64,000 nucleotides of DNA from Streptomyces cavernae (GTDB lineage Bacteria; Actinomycetota; Actinomycetes; Streptomycetales; Streptomycetaceae), in the NCBI RefSeq assembly GCF_004023625.1, contig NZ_RPDJ01000002.1, positions 1 to 64,000 on the forward strand, written 5' to 3'. Below the pieces are notes generated by a model. The model saw only the letters and a program-made list of their open reading frames with translations. It did not search any database and was not told the origin of the DNA. Shown here piece after piece: positions 51,595 through 59,913 of this stretch (the first letter of the stretch is position 1; each line of letters opens with the position of its first letter). Position numbers and translations under genes: made by a program.

Positions 51595-52206
51595 TCAGAC
51601 GGGGAGCCGCTCCGGGCGGGCCCCGCGCAGGGCGTACAGGACGGCGCCGGCCGCGAAGACGGTGAGCGCCGCCGCCCAGGACCCGGGCTGTGCGCCCGGC
51701 TGGAGCGGCCAGGCCCACACGGTGGCCGCCCGGCCGTGGGCGCCCTGGACCGCGACGTACACGGCGCTGAGGTAGCCGAACGCCGGCAGCCAGCTCAGCC
51801 GGGCGCCGACCAGCACGGCGGCGACCGCTGTGACCCCGACGCTGCCGAGGGTGTTGCGGACTACGGCGGCAGCGCCGAACCCCTCGGCGTCCCCGATCAC
51901 CGTGAGCGCCGGCACGACGGCGGCCAGGGCGGTGAGGCCGAGCAGGTGGGCCAGCCGAGGCGGCCACCAGGGGCGTACGGCGGTGCGGTCCAGTTCGTCG
52001 GCCGCGGCGTACAGGCTGGATCCGATCACCGCCGCGGCGAAGACGGGCGCGAGCACCACGACAGGCGCACGCCGCTGTGGATCGAGGAAGACGTCGACGC
52101 TGTGCGCGCCGTACGCCGCGAAAGCCATGATCGCCGCGAGCCGGCCGAGGGTGAGCGGCACAGCGCGTGAGCGGACGTAGAGGACGAGACCGTTCGCGGT
52201 GGTCAC
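51595..52206 (-). CDS. Membrane protein, last gene of sigma/ABC operon
   Basis: The 203-residue protein starts at GTG or ATG 52206, overlapping the stop of the upstream gene by four bases. It has five or six hydrophobic helices (LTLGRLAAIMAFAAYGAHSV, APVVVLAPVFAAAVIGSSLY, LLGLTALAAVVPALTVIGDA, GSVGVTAVAAVLVGARLSWL) and short loops. No catalytic motif is seen. Its place behind an ATPase and another membrane protein suggests it is a permease subunit of the same ABC-2-like exporter. The family is not recognised, so this is inference from the operon. Confidence 0.7.
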   Translation of the reverse strand: MTTANGLVLYVRSRAVPLTLGRLAAIMAFAAYGAHSVDVFLDPQRRAPVVVLAPVFAAAVIGSSLYAAADELDRTAVRPWWPPRLAHLLGLTALAAVVPALTVIGDAEGFGAAAVVRNTLGSVGVTAVAAVLVGARLSWLPAFGYLSAVYVAVQGAHGRAATVWAWPLQPGAQPGSWAAALTVFAAGAVLYALRGARPERLPV

Positions 52207-53533
52207 AGTGTCGGCACCGCTTCCTGGTCGCAGTCACCGGCTGCCGCGAAGTAGGCCGACAGCCACGCGCGGCGCTCTTCGTCGCCCATCGACGCCAGGC
52301 GTGCCCGGGCCTTTCGGAGAGCCTCGAGTTCGGCGCGGTCGGCGCGTGAGCCCTTGGCCATGAGTTCGTCGAAGTGCTGCTCCGCCGGGCTGGGCGCCAG
52401 CCAGTGCGTGACGGCGTCGTCCGTCCTGGCCAGACGCGCGTCGGTCCTGTCGCACTCGCGGTGCACCATCAGCATCAGAGCCTCCCAGGCGTACCGATCG
52501 GGGTCGGTGAGCCGCCCGCGGACGACGTAGTTTCTTGGGCCGAGCGGTACGAGCATGGGCAGCTGTGCCTCGTCCGGGCGTGGCTCACCGGGCCCGTCCT
52601 CGAAGCGCACCGGCAGGTTCTCCACGCCCTCCAGCCGGTCGGTGAGACCGGACAGCGCGTTCCTGACCTGCGGCAGGAGGCCCTCGTAGCGGGCGCTGAC
52701 GCAGATGTCGGGGGTGGTGGAGGTATCGCACACCTGGCGGTCGTCGAGCGGGTTGTCATGCCACAGACCGCTTCCCGTGTGGACGAGGAGAGCGGCGGCG
52801 GTGGCCGAGGCGGCCAGGGGCAGCAGTGCTGTGTACCGACGGCGGGCGGCGTACGCGAGCACCGCGGTCACGCCCAGCCCGCCCACCCACACCATCGTGG
52901 CCAGGGGCTGCCACCACACGGGGACATCGCCCAGGACGGACACCGAGGGGACCAGATGCCGGACCGCGCCGGGGTCCCCGTACTGGGGGGCGCCGAGGCC
53001 GATGTACCCGCACACGCCCAGCAGGGGAGCCGCCAGCCGCCAGGCCACCAGGCGGCCCACGACATGACCGGCCACGGTGCAGGCCGCGAGGAAGACGGCG
53101 TCGGCCGGGAGCGAGAAGAGACGGGGCCGGTCGCCGGTCGCGTACGGCCAGGTGGCGAGGAGGGCCAGACCGGCTGTGGCGGCGTACCCGGCCACCACCC
53201 ACGCGGCGGTGGGCAGGGCGGCCGCCAGGAACCGCGCCAGCGGACCGCGCGACGCCGTGGCCCCCAGGTCCTCGGTGCGTCTCCTGCGTTCCCGGCCCCC
53301 CTGCCAGCATCCCGCGGCGAGCGCGAGCGGCCCGCCGAGCATGACGGAGGCGCTGTGCAGGGAACCCCGCGTCTCGGCCCAACCGCCCTGCCACGTGTCG
53401 GCGGTGAGGGCGAGCCCCACGCCGAGCGTCAGCAGGACGGCGACCCCGGCCCAGGGGGCGGATCCGCGGGAGAACTCGGCGTGCAGCGGGTGGGTCGCGG
53501 GGCGTGCGGGGTCGCGGGTTTCTTGGAGGAGGG

Positions 53534-53537
<4 letters not shown>
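52203..53537 (-). CDS. Multi-pass membrane protein, probable ABC permease subunit
   Basis: ATG 53537 overlaps the stop of the ATPase gene (ATGA), giving 444 residues. The first 40 residues are cytoplasmic (LLQETRDPARPATHPLHAEF), followed by helices such as GVAVLLTLGVGLALTADTWQ, LGGPLALAAGCWQGGRERRR, AALPTAAWVVAGYAATAGLA and ATMVWVGGLGVTAVLAYAAR. The last 180 residues form an extracytoplasmic domain with paired Cys (RQVCDTSTTPDICVSARYEG) and end in a helix AELEALRKARARLASMGDEE. It probably partners the ATPase. The substrate is unknown. Confidence 0.75.
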
Positions 53538-54426
<889 letters not shown>

Positions 54427-54430
<4 letters not shown>

Positions 54431-55881
54431 AACGTCTCCAGGCGGTCGTACGCGGAGCGGCGGAGGGCGACGAGCGCCGCGCAGCAGGCGGCCGCCGCGG
54501 CCCAGGACGCCTGCGGCGCCGTGCCGGTGAGGTAGAGGGACAGCTGGTGGGTGAGGCGGGCCGTGAGCCCGGGGGCGGAGGACGCGAGCACCGGGGCCGC
54601 CACGGCGAGCAGCCAGCCGGCGCCGACCACGGCCGTGGCCGTGCGGCAGCCGACGAAGGCGGACAGCGCCAGGGAGGCGAGCGTCAGTGCGAGACCGGGC
54701 AGCAGCCAGGCCGCCGCTCCTGGCGCGCCAGAGCCCGGCACCAGCAGCCCCGCGACGGTCAGCAACGGCATGCTCGCCGCCAGTACGGCCACCGTCCGGG
54801 TCAGCACCAGCCGCAGTCCGCCGGACGTGGTGGCCGCGGCGATCTCGTGGACGGGATCGGCGTGCGCCCCGTACGACAGGGCGACCCCGGCCACGGGGAC
54901 GACGGGCGCGACGGCGAGCAGGACCGTCCGGGCGCCGTCGAACCCGGCGCCGCGGGCGAGCCCGACGGCTCCGACCGCCACGGCCACCACGGCCAGCGCC
55001 CATGCCCCGGCGAGCGCGGGCCCCGCGGCCCACACCATCCGTCCGAGCCGCCCCCCGACGGCTCGGACGCGACTGGGGGACTGCCACCGGGCCGCCCGGG
55101 ACGACGGCCGACTCCGGCCGGTCACGGCCGGCACCGCGTGCCCGGCGGCCCACGGCACCGGTCCGCGCCGGGCGACTGCCGGTCGGGGACGCCGTCCGCG
55201 CCGGGCGCCTGCCGGTCCGGGACGCCGTCCGCGGCGGGCGCCGGTGGGCCCGGGGAGCCGTCCGCTCCGGCCACCCGTTTCTTCGGCCGGGTGTCCGTCG
55301 CTGTGGTCAGCCGTTTCTTCGGCCGGGTGTCCGTCGCTGCGGCCACCCCCCGATCCGGCCAGGCGTCCGCTCCCGCCACCCGCCGATCCGGGTAGCCGTC
55401 CGGCCCGGGCGTCGGTGGGTCCGGGCTCTGGGACGGTCCGGGCGTCGGTGGGTCCGGGCTCTGGGACGGTCCGGGCGTCGGTGGGTCCGGGGAGGGGGCC
55501 GATCCGGCCACCCGCCGAACCGAGTAGTCCGCTCCGGTCGTCCGCCGGTTCCGGCACGCCTCCGCTCCGGGCACCCGCTGGTCCCGGTAGGCCTCCGGCC
55601 CCGGCGTCCGCCGGTTGCGGCCGTGGGACGTCGCAGCGGACGGTCTGTGGCGCGGTTCGCAGGATCGACGCGCGGACGGTCTCCGGCGCCGCTCGCAGGA
55701 TCGACGCGCGGACGTCCGCCAGGACCGCCCCGGCCGCTCCCTCGCGTGCGGCCCGGGACACCCGGGTCGCGCACGCCGCGCAGTCCTCCACGTGCTTCTC
55801 CAGCGACCACGCGTCCGCATCGGGCAGGGAACCGGTGGCGTAGCGGGTCACTATGGCGTCGCTGGCGTGCCAGGCGGTCAT
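54427..55881 (-). CDS. Zinc-finger anti-sigma factor with membrane domain
   Basis: ATG 55881 overlaps the sigma factor stop (ATGA), giving 484 residues. The N-terminal domain AWSLEKHVEDCAACATRVSR carries the HxxxCxxC zinc signature of ZAS anti-sigma factors. Residues about 80-250 are a low-complexity Pro/Gly/Asp/Arg linker with tandem repeats (GPTDARTVPEPGPTDARTVP, PAEETADHSDGHPAEETGGR). The C-terminal 200 residues have six membrane helices (GPALAGAWALAVVAVAVGAV, WLLPGLALTLASLALSAFVG). It should hold the coupled sigma factor at the membrane and release it on a signal. The signal is unknown, though the linked ABC system suggests cell-envelope stress (inference). Confidence 0.87.
55270..55500. 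repeat. Tandem repeats inside the anti-sigma linker
   Basis: A 36-bp unit containing CCGTTTCTTCGGCCGGGTGT occurs twice (about 55275 and 55311). A 33-bp unit containing GTCGGTGGGTCCGGGCTCTG occurs about two and a half times between 55408 and 55490. They account for the repeated HPAEET and GPTDARTVPEP motifs. Confidence 0.85.
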
Positions 55882-56510
55882 GCCGGACCTCCCATCGGGG
55901 ACGGCTGGGACGGGTTCAGATGGGCGAGCGCGGTGCGCAGCTCGGCACGGGCCCGCATCGCGCGGGTCTTGACCGTGCCCTCCGGGATGCCGAGCAGCTG
56001 CGCGGCCTCGCGGGTGGTCAGCCCGTCGACGACCGTCGCCTGCAGCACCGCCCGCAGCTCCGGTGAGATGCGGTCGAGCGCGGAGCCCACGTCGCCGTAC
56101 TCCAGGCCCGCCAGCACCCGCTCCTCCGCGGACGGAGCGGCCGGGGCCGGCTCGTGACCGGCTCCCGGGTCCGCCAGCGCTGACGTCTCGACCCGTCCGG
56201 CCCGCTCCTGCGCCCGTCGTGCGTCCACCAGCCGCCGTGCGGCGATGGTCCACAGCCAGCCGCCGATCCGGTCACCGCGGTGCGCCGCGGCCGAGCGCCA
56301 CACGGTCACGAACGTGTCCTGCAGCACTTCGCGGACGACCTCGGCGTCGGCACACCGGCGGCTCAGCCGTACGTGCAGCCATCCCGCGTGCCGGTCGTAC
56401 AGCTCGGCCATGGCCGTCGAGTCCCCCGCCGCCACGGACCGCAGCAGCGCCGCGTCCGTGTCGCTCTCGTGGCCCTCGTCGCCCTCGAGGTCCTTGCTGT
56501 GGCCCCCCAT
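55878..56510 (-). CDS. ECF RNA polymerase sigma factor
   Basis: ATG 56510 (MGGHSKDLEGDEGHESDTDA) gives 210 residues; GTG 56528 is an in-frame alternative. Region 2 is AALLRSVAAGDSTAMAELYD, HAGWLHVRLSRRCADAEVVR, EVLQDTFVTVWRSAAAHRGD and WLWTIAARRLVDARRAQER. Region 4 is ALDRISPELRAVLQATVVDG, LTTREAAQLLGIPEGTVKTR and AMRARAELRTAL with a helix-turn-helix. A linker of 40 residues separates them, and there is no region 1 or 3, as in all ECF factors. It is the first gene of the operon, coupled to its anti-sigma factor, and probably transcribes its own operon. Confidence 0.92.
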   Translation of the reverse strand: MGGHSKDLEGDEGHESDTDAALLRSVAAGDSTAMAELYDRHAGWLHVRLSRRCADAEVVREVLQDTFVTVWRSAAAHRGDRIGGWLWTIAARRLVDARRAQERAGRVETSALADPGAGHEPAPAAPSAEERVLAGLEYGDVGSALDRISPELRAVLQATVVDGLTTREAAQLLGIPEGTVKTRAMRARAELRTALAHLNPSQPSPMGGPA

Positions 56511-56747
56511 GGGGCGGAACAGTCTCACACCCCGTCTATCGAGCCGCTGGGGACCGCCGGTTCATCCGGCCGTCGTCCGTGTGTTCCTTCCTCGATCACA
56601 GACCGGACTCCGGGTAACTTCTTCGCCCACGGTCCGGGGAACGGAAGGTGACCAATGCCACGTTGGCCGGTCCGACACGTCTGCCCGCGTGTCCGCTGGG
56701 TAGGGCTCCGGCTACCCGCATGCCGCACTTCGACGAAGGAGGCTTTC

Positions 56748-57029
56748 GTGGCCGCATCGGCACACCTTCTGCTTTCGGCCCTCTCCAAACGTCCGGCGGA
56801 CCTCTCCGCCGACTTCGAGCACGACTACGACCCCGACCCCTACTCCGACGCGCACCTCTGCGCCCTCAGCGCCGAGGGCAGCTGCGCCGAGGCCCCGCTG
56901 ACCAGCGAGCCCCCGTTGCCCGACGCCGCCCCCCTCACCAGTGAGCCCCCGCTGGCCGACGCCGCCCCCATGACCAGCGAGTCCGCCTTCGTCGACACCG
57001 GCGCGGACCTAGACCTTTCGGTGGTGTAG
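56748..57029 (+). CDS. Small acidic protein upstream of malQ
   Basis: GTG 56748, after AAGGAGG, gives 93 residues. The start ASAHLLLSALSKRPADLS is followed by an acidic segment (DFEHDYDPDPYSDAHLCALS) and then three copies of a 13-residue motif: APLTSEPPLPDA, APLTSEPPLADA and APMTSESAFVDT. It ends GADLDLSVV. There is no signal peptide or membrane helix. Its TAG is directly followed by the malQ ATG, so the two are translationally coupled. I do not recognise the family. The leader-like N-terminus, two Cys residues and Ser/Thr-rich repeats make a peptide precursor conceivable, but no modification enzyme is adjacent. Confidence 0.65.
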   Translation: MAASAHLLLSALSKRPADLSADFEHDYDPDPYSDAHLCALSAEGSCAEAPLTSEPPLPDAAPLTSEPPLADAAPMTSESAFVDTGADLDLSVV

Positions 57030-59231
57030 ATGCCTCTTGCCCGGCTGGCCGAGCTGCACGGCGTCGCCACGTCCTACAGCCCCTCGCCGGGCCGTACGGT
57101 CGCGGCATCGGACGCCGCGATCACCGCGGCGCTGGCCGCGCTGGGCGTCGACGCCCGCACCCCGGAGGCCGCGCGCCGGGCCCTCGAAGCCCGCGAACGC
57201 GAGCTGGCCGAACGACTGCTGCCGCCCACGGTGGTGTGGTGGCGACCGGAGGGGACCGCCGCCCCCGCCGGACCACGTCCGGGCCCCGAGGGCACCGCCG
57301 GACCACGCCCGGGCCTCATCGGACCACGCCCGGACGACGCCGAGCCGCCCCCGGACGACGCCGGACCACCCCCGCAGTTCGCCGAGCTGCCGCCCGGCAC
57401 CCGTCTGCGGGTCGAGACCGAGCAGGGTGAGGAGCGCACCGGCGTCGAGGGCCTGCCGCTCGGGGTGCACCTCGTCGAGGCGACCGCCCCGGACGGCCGC
57501 ACCGCCCGCGCCCACCTCGTCGTCGCCCCCGCCCGGCTCCGGACACCCGCCACCCGCTCCTACGGGCTCCTCGTCCAGCTCTACTCCCTGCTGTCCCGGC
57601 ACTCCTGGGGCATGGGCGACCTCGGTGACCTCGCCGAGCTGACGTCCTGGGCGGGGCGGGCCCTGGGAGCCGGGTTCGTGCAGGTCAACCCGCTGCACGC
57701 GGCGGTCCTCGGGGCGCCGACGGACCCTTCCCCGTACCGGCCGTCCTCACGTCGCTTCCCCGATCCCGTCCACCTGCGGATCGAGGACGTCCCGGAGTAC
57801 GCCCACCTCGCGCCCGAGGCCGCCGACCGGGTCCGTGAGCTCGTCGGGCAGGCCGCGCAGCTGCGGGAGTCCGTGCTGCGCAAGGGCGCGTTGATCGACC
57901 GCGACGCCGTGTGGGAGTTGAAGCGGCAGGCGCTTGAACTGGTGCGCGAGGTGCCGCTCGGGCCCGGGCGGAGGGCGGCCTACTGCGACTTCCTGGCCCG
58001 CGAGGGCGAGGCTCTCGAGGACCACGCCACATGGTGCGCGCTCGCGGAGAAATACGGGCCGGACTGGAGACGGTGGCCGCAGGGTCTGCGGGATCCCCGC
58101 TCGTCGGAAACCGCCCGTGCCCGGGGCGAGCTGATGGACCGCGTCGACTTCCACAGCCGGCTCGCCTGGCTCACGGACGCTCAGCTCGCCACCGCCCAGC
58201 GGACCGCGCGCGACGCCGGGATGCCGATCGGGCTCGTCCACGACCTCGCGGTGGGCGTGCATCCCGAGGGCGCGGACGCCTGGGCGCAGCAGGAGTACTT
58301 CGCGGCGGGCATGTCCGTGGGCGCGCCCCCGGACGCCTTCAACTCCCTGGGCCAGGACTGGGGGCTGCCCCCGTGGCGCCCCGACCGCCTCGCCGCCTCG
58401 GGCTACGCCCCCTACCGCCGTCTCCTGCGCGCCCTGTTCCGGTACGCGGGCGCCCTGCGGATCGACCATGTGATGGGCCTGTTCCGGCTGTGGTGGGTGC
58501 CGCAGGGGCAGCCTCCGACGGAGGGCACGTACGTCCGCTACGACGCCGAGGCCATGCTCGCGGTGCTCCTGCTGGAGGCCCACCGGGCCGGCGCCCTCGT
58601 CATCGGAGAGGACCTCGGCACGGTCGAGCCCGGCGTCCGCGAGACGCTGCACGAGCGCGGGGTACTGGGCACCTCCGTGCTGTGGTTCGAGCGGGACTGG
58701 GAGGGCGGCGGGCGTCCGCTGCCGCCGGGGAGCTGGCGCGCCGACTGCGTGGCCACCGCGACCACCCACGACCTGCCCTCCACCGCGGCCCGGCTCACCG
58801 GTGAGCACGTGGAACTCCGCCACCGGTTGGGCCTGCTCAGCCGTCCCCTGGCCCAGGAGCGGGCCGAGGCCGCGGCCGAGGTGGGGGAGTGGCTGACGCT
58901 GCTGAGCCGGATGGGGCTGGTGGACGGGGTGGGCGGAGGGGTCTCCGAGGAGGCCGAGATCCAGGCCGTGCACCGCTTCCTGCTGCGCACCCCGGCCCGC
59001 ATGATCGGCGTCTGGCTCCCCGACACGGTCGGCGACCGCCGCCCGCAGAACCTCCCCGGCACCTGGGACCAGTACCCCAACTGGCGGCTGCCGATCGCGG
59101 ACGCCGAGTCCCGCCCGGTGACCCTGGAGGAGCTGGCCGCCTCGCCGCGGCTGCACGCTCTGATGGACGTGTTGCGCGAGGGCACGCCCGGCGCGGCGGC
59201 CCCCGGGGCGTCATCGCATCCGGGGAACTGA
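57030..59231 (+). CDS. malQ: 4-alpha-glucanotransferase (amylomaltase, GH77)
   Basis: ATG 57030 lies immediately after the previous stop, giving 733 residues. The first 170 residues are the actinobacterial N-terminal extension, here with a Pro-rich insert (APAGPRPGPEGTAGPRPG). The barrel shows WGMGDLGDLAELTSWAGRAL, FVQVNPLHAAVLGAPTDPSP, GLVHDLAVGVHPEGADAWAQ with the catalytic Asp, IDHVMGLFRLWWVPQGQPPT, VIGEDLGTVEPGVRETL with the Glu acid/base, and TATTHDLPSTAARLTG with the transition-state Asp. The enzyme transfers alpha-1,4-glucan segments between maltodextrins in the cytoplasm. Length is normal for MalQ of this group. Confidence 0.95.
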   Translation: MPLARLAELHGVATSYSPSPGRTVAASDAAITAALAALGVDARTPEAARRALEARERELAERLLPPTVVWWRPEGTAAPAGPRPGPEGTAGPRPGLIGPRPDDAEPPPDDAGPPPQFAELPPGTRLRVETEQGEERTGVEGLPLGVHLVEATAPDGRTARAHLVVAPARLRTPATRSYGLLVQLYSLLSRHSWGMGDLGDLAELTSWAGRALGAGFVQVNPLHAAVLGAPTDPSPYRPSSRRFPDPVHLRIEDVPEYAHLAPEAADRVRELVGQAAQLRESVLRKGALIDRDAVWELKRQALELVREVPLGPGRRAAYCDFLAREGEALEDHATWCALAEKYGPDWRRWPQGLRDPRSSETARARGELMDRVDFHSRLAWLTDAQLATAQRTARDAGMPIGLVHDLAVGVHPEGADAWAQQEYFAAGMSVGAPPDAFNSLGQDWGLPPWRPDRLAASGYAPYRRLLRALFRYAGALRIDHVMGLFRLWWVPQGQPPTEGTYVRYDAEAMLAVLLLEAHRAGALVIGEDLGTVEPGVRETLHERGVLGTSVLWFERDWEGGGRPLPPGSWRADCVATATTHDLPSTAARLTGEHVELRHRLGLLSRPLAQERAEAAAEVGEWLTLLSRMGLVDGVGGGVSEEAEIQAVHRFLLRTPARMIGVWLPDTVGDRRPQNLPGTWDQYPNWRLPIADAESRPVTLEELAASPRLHALMDVLREGTPGAAAPGASSHPGN

Positions 59232-59323
59232 TCACCCCTACGCGGCGGCATCGCGCGGGTGGGCCGGCCCCTACGGGGCACCCCGCCCGCGCGGCCGCCA
59301 CACGCATTCGCTACGTTTGCACC

Positions 59324-59560
59324 GTGGACAAGAAGAACGCCCTGCGCGCCGGTGCCCTGGCTGCTGGTACGTCGCTGATGATGCTGCTCATGTCGTCTCC
59401 CGCGTTCGCCGTGATGCGTGACGACGGTGACGACCCGGGCCCCGGTCTGAGCGTGGTCGAGACGCTCGGCCTGTTCGTCGTGGCGCCGATCGTGCTGTTC
59501 CTCGTGATCGCCGGACTGGTGATCGTCGGCGAGAAGTCCATGAAGCAGAAGCAGAGCTGA
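59324..59560 (+). CDS. Small exported/membrane protein
   Basis: GTG 59324 gives 78 residues: a basic start DKKNALRAG, a signal-like stretch ALAAGTSLMMLLMSSPAFAV with an AFA cleavage motif, a short acidic external segment (MRDDGDDPGPGLSVVETL) and a C-terminal helix LFVVAPIVLFLVIAGLVIVG ending in EKSMKQKQS. It is therefore a small type-I-like membrane protein with a short external loop. Similar proteins occur in many Streptomyces, and no function is known to me. A strong terminator follows. Confidence 0.8.
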   Translation: MDKKNALRAGALAAGTSLMMLLMSSPAFAVMRDDGDDPGPGLSVVETLGLFVVAPIVLFLVIAGLVIVGEKSMKQKQS

Positions 59561-59596
59561 CCGGCCGGCGGCGCCCCACCGCGTCGCCCGTCGCTT

Positions 59597-59635
59597 CGAG
59601 GGAGGCCGCGCACAACGCGTGCGCGGCCTCCCTCG
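59597..59635. terminator. Terminator, 17-bp perfect stem
   Basis: CGAGGGAGGCCGCGCAC pairs perfectly with GTGCGCGGCCTCCCTCG around the loop AACGC, 36 bases after the small membrane protein stop. Confidence 0.88.
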
Positions 59636-59677
59636 ACGTGTGTCCGGCCGCCCCGGGTCCGACGTCCGGTCTCGGCG

Positions 59678-59770
59678 TCAGGGCCGTTCGGTCCTCGACA
59701 GCAACTGACGCAGCAGGCCGGCCAGCTGCTCGGCCTGCCGGTCGTCGAGGACAACAGTGTGAGGGCGCCC
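59678..59770 (-). other. Short coding-like C-terminal fragment
   Basis: The minus frame ending at TGA 59678-59680 reads TVVLDDRQAEQLAGLLRQLL and SRTERP, a plausible amphipathic helix. A stop lies 35-40 codons upstream and no start fits, so it may be the tail of a lost gene. No family is recognised. Confidence 0.3.
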
Positions 59771-59793
59771 GGCGCACCGCCGGACGCCCTCAC
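59759..59793. terminator. Hairpin between pepN repeats and left remnant
   Basis: GTGAGGGCG and CGCCCTCAC form the outer stem, with an inner CCGGCG/CGCCGG stem around CAC. It is probably the terminator of pepN. Confidence 0.7.
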
Positions 59794-59913
59794 GTCAGTC
59801 CGGACAGGACCTCAGTCGGGCAGGACCGCCTCAGTCCGGGCAGGCCTGCGTCAGTCCGGGCAGGCCTGCGTCAGTCCGGGCAGGACCGCGTCAGTCCCGG
59901 GCAGGACCGCGTC
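59794..59913. repeat. 20-bp minisatellite abutting the pepN stop codon
   Basis: About six copies of a 20-bp unit TCAGTCCGGGCAGGACCGCG (with variants CAGGCCTGCG, one missing C, one extra C) run from 59795 to the pepN stop codon. The stop codon itself (TCA on this strand, 59912-59914) is the start of a further unit. Confidence 0.9.

Noticed and set aside
57747..59156. Long minus-strand frame opposite malQ
   Set aside because: Exact antisense of the GH77 catalytic region, without start signals or motifs.
59794..59913. CRISPR array
   Set aside because: Repeats are contiguous with no spacers.
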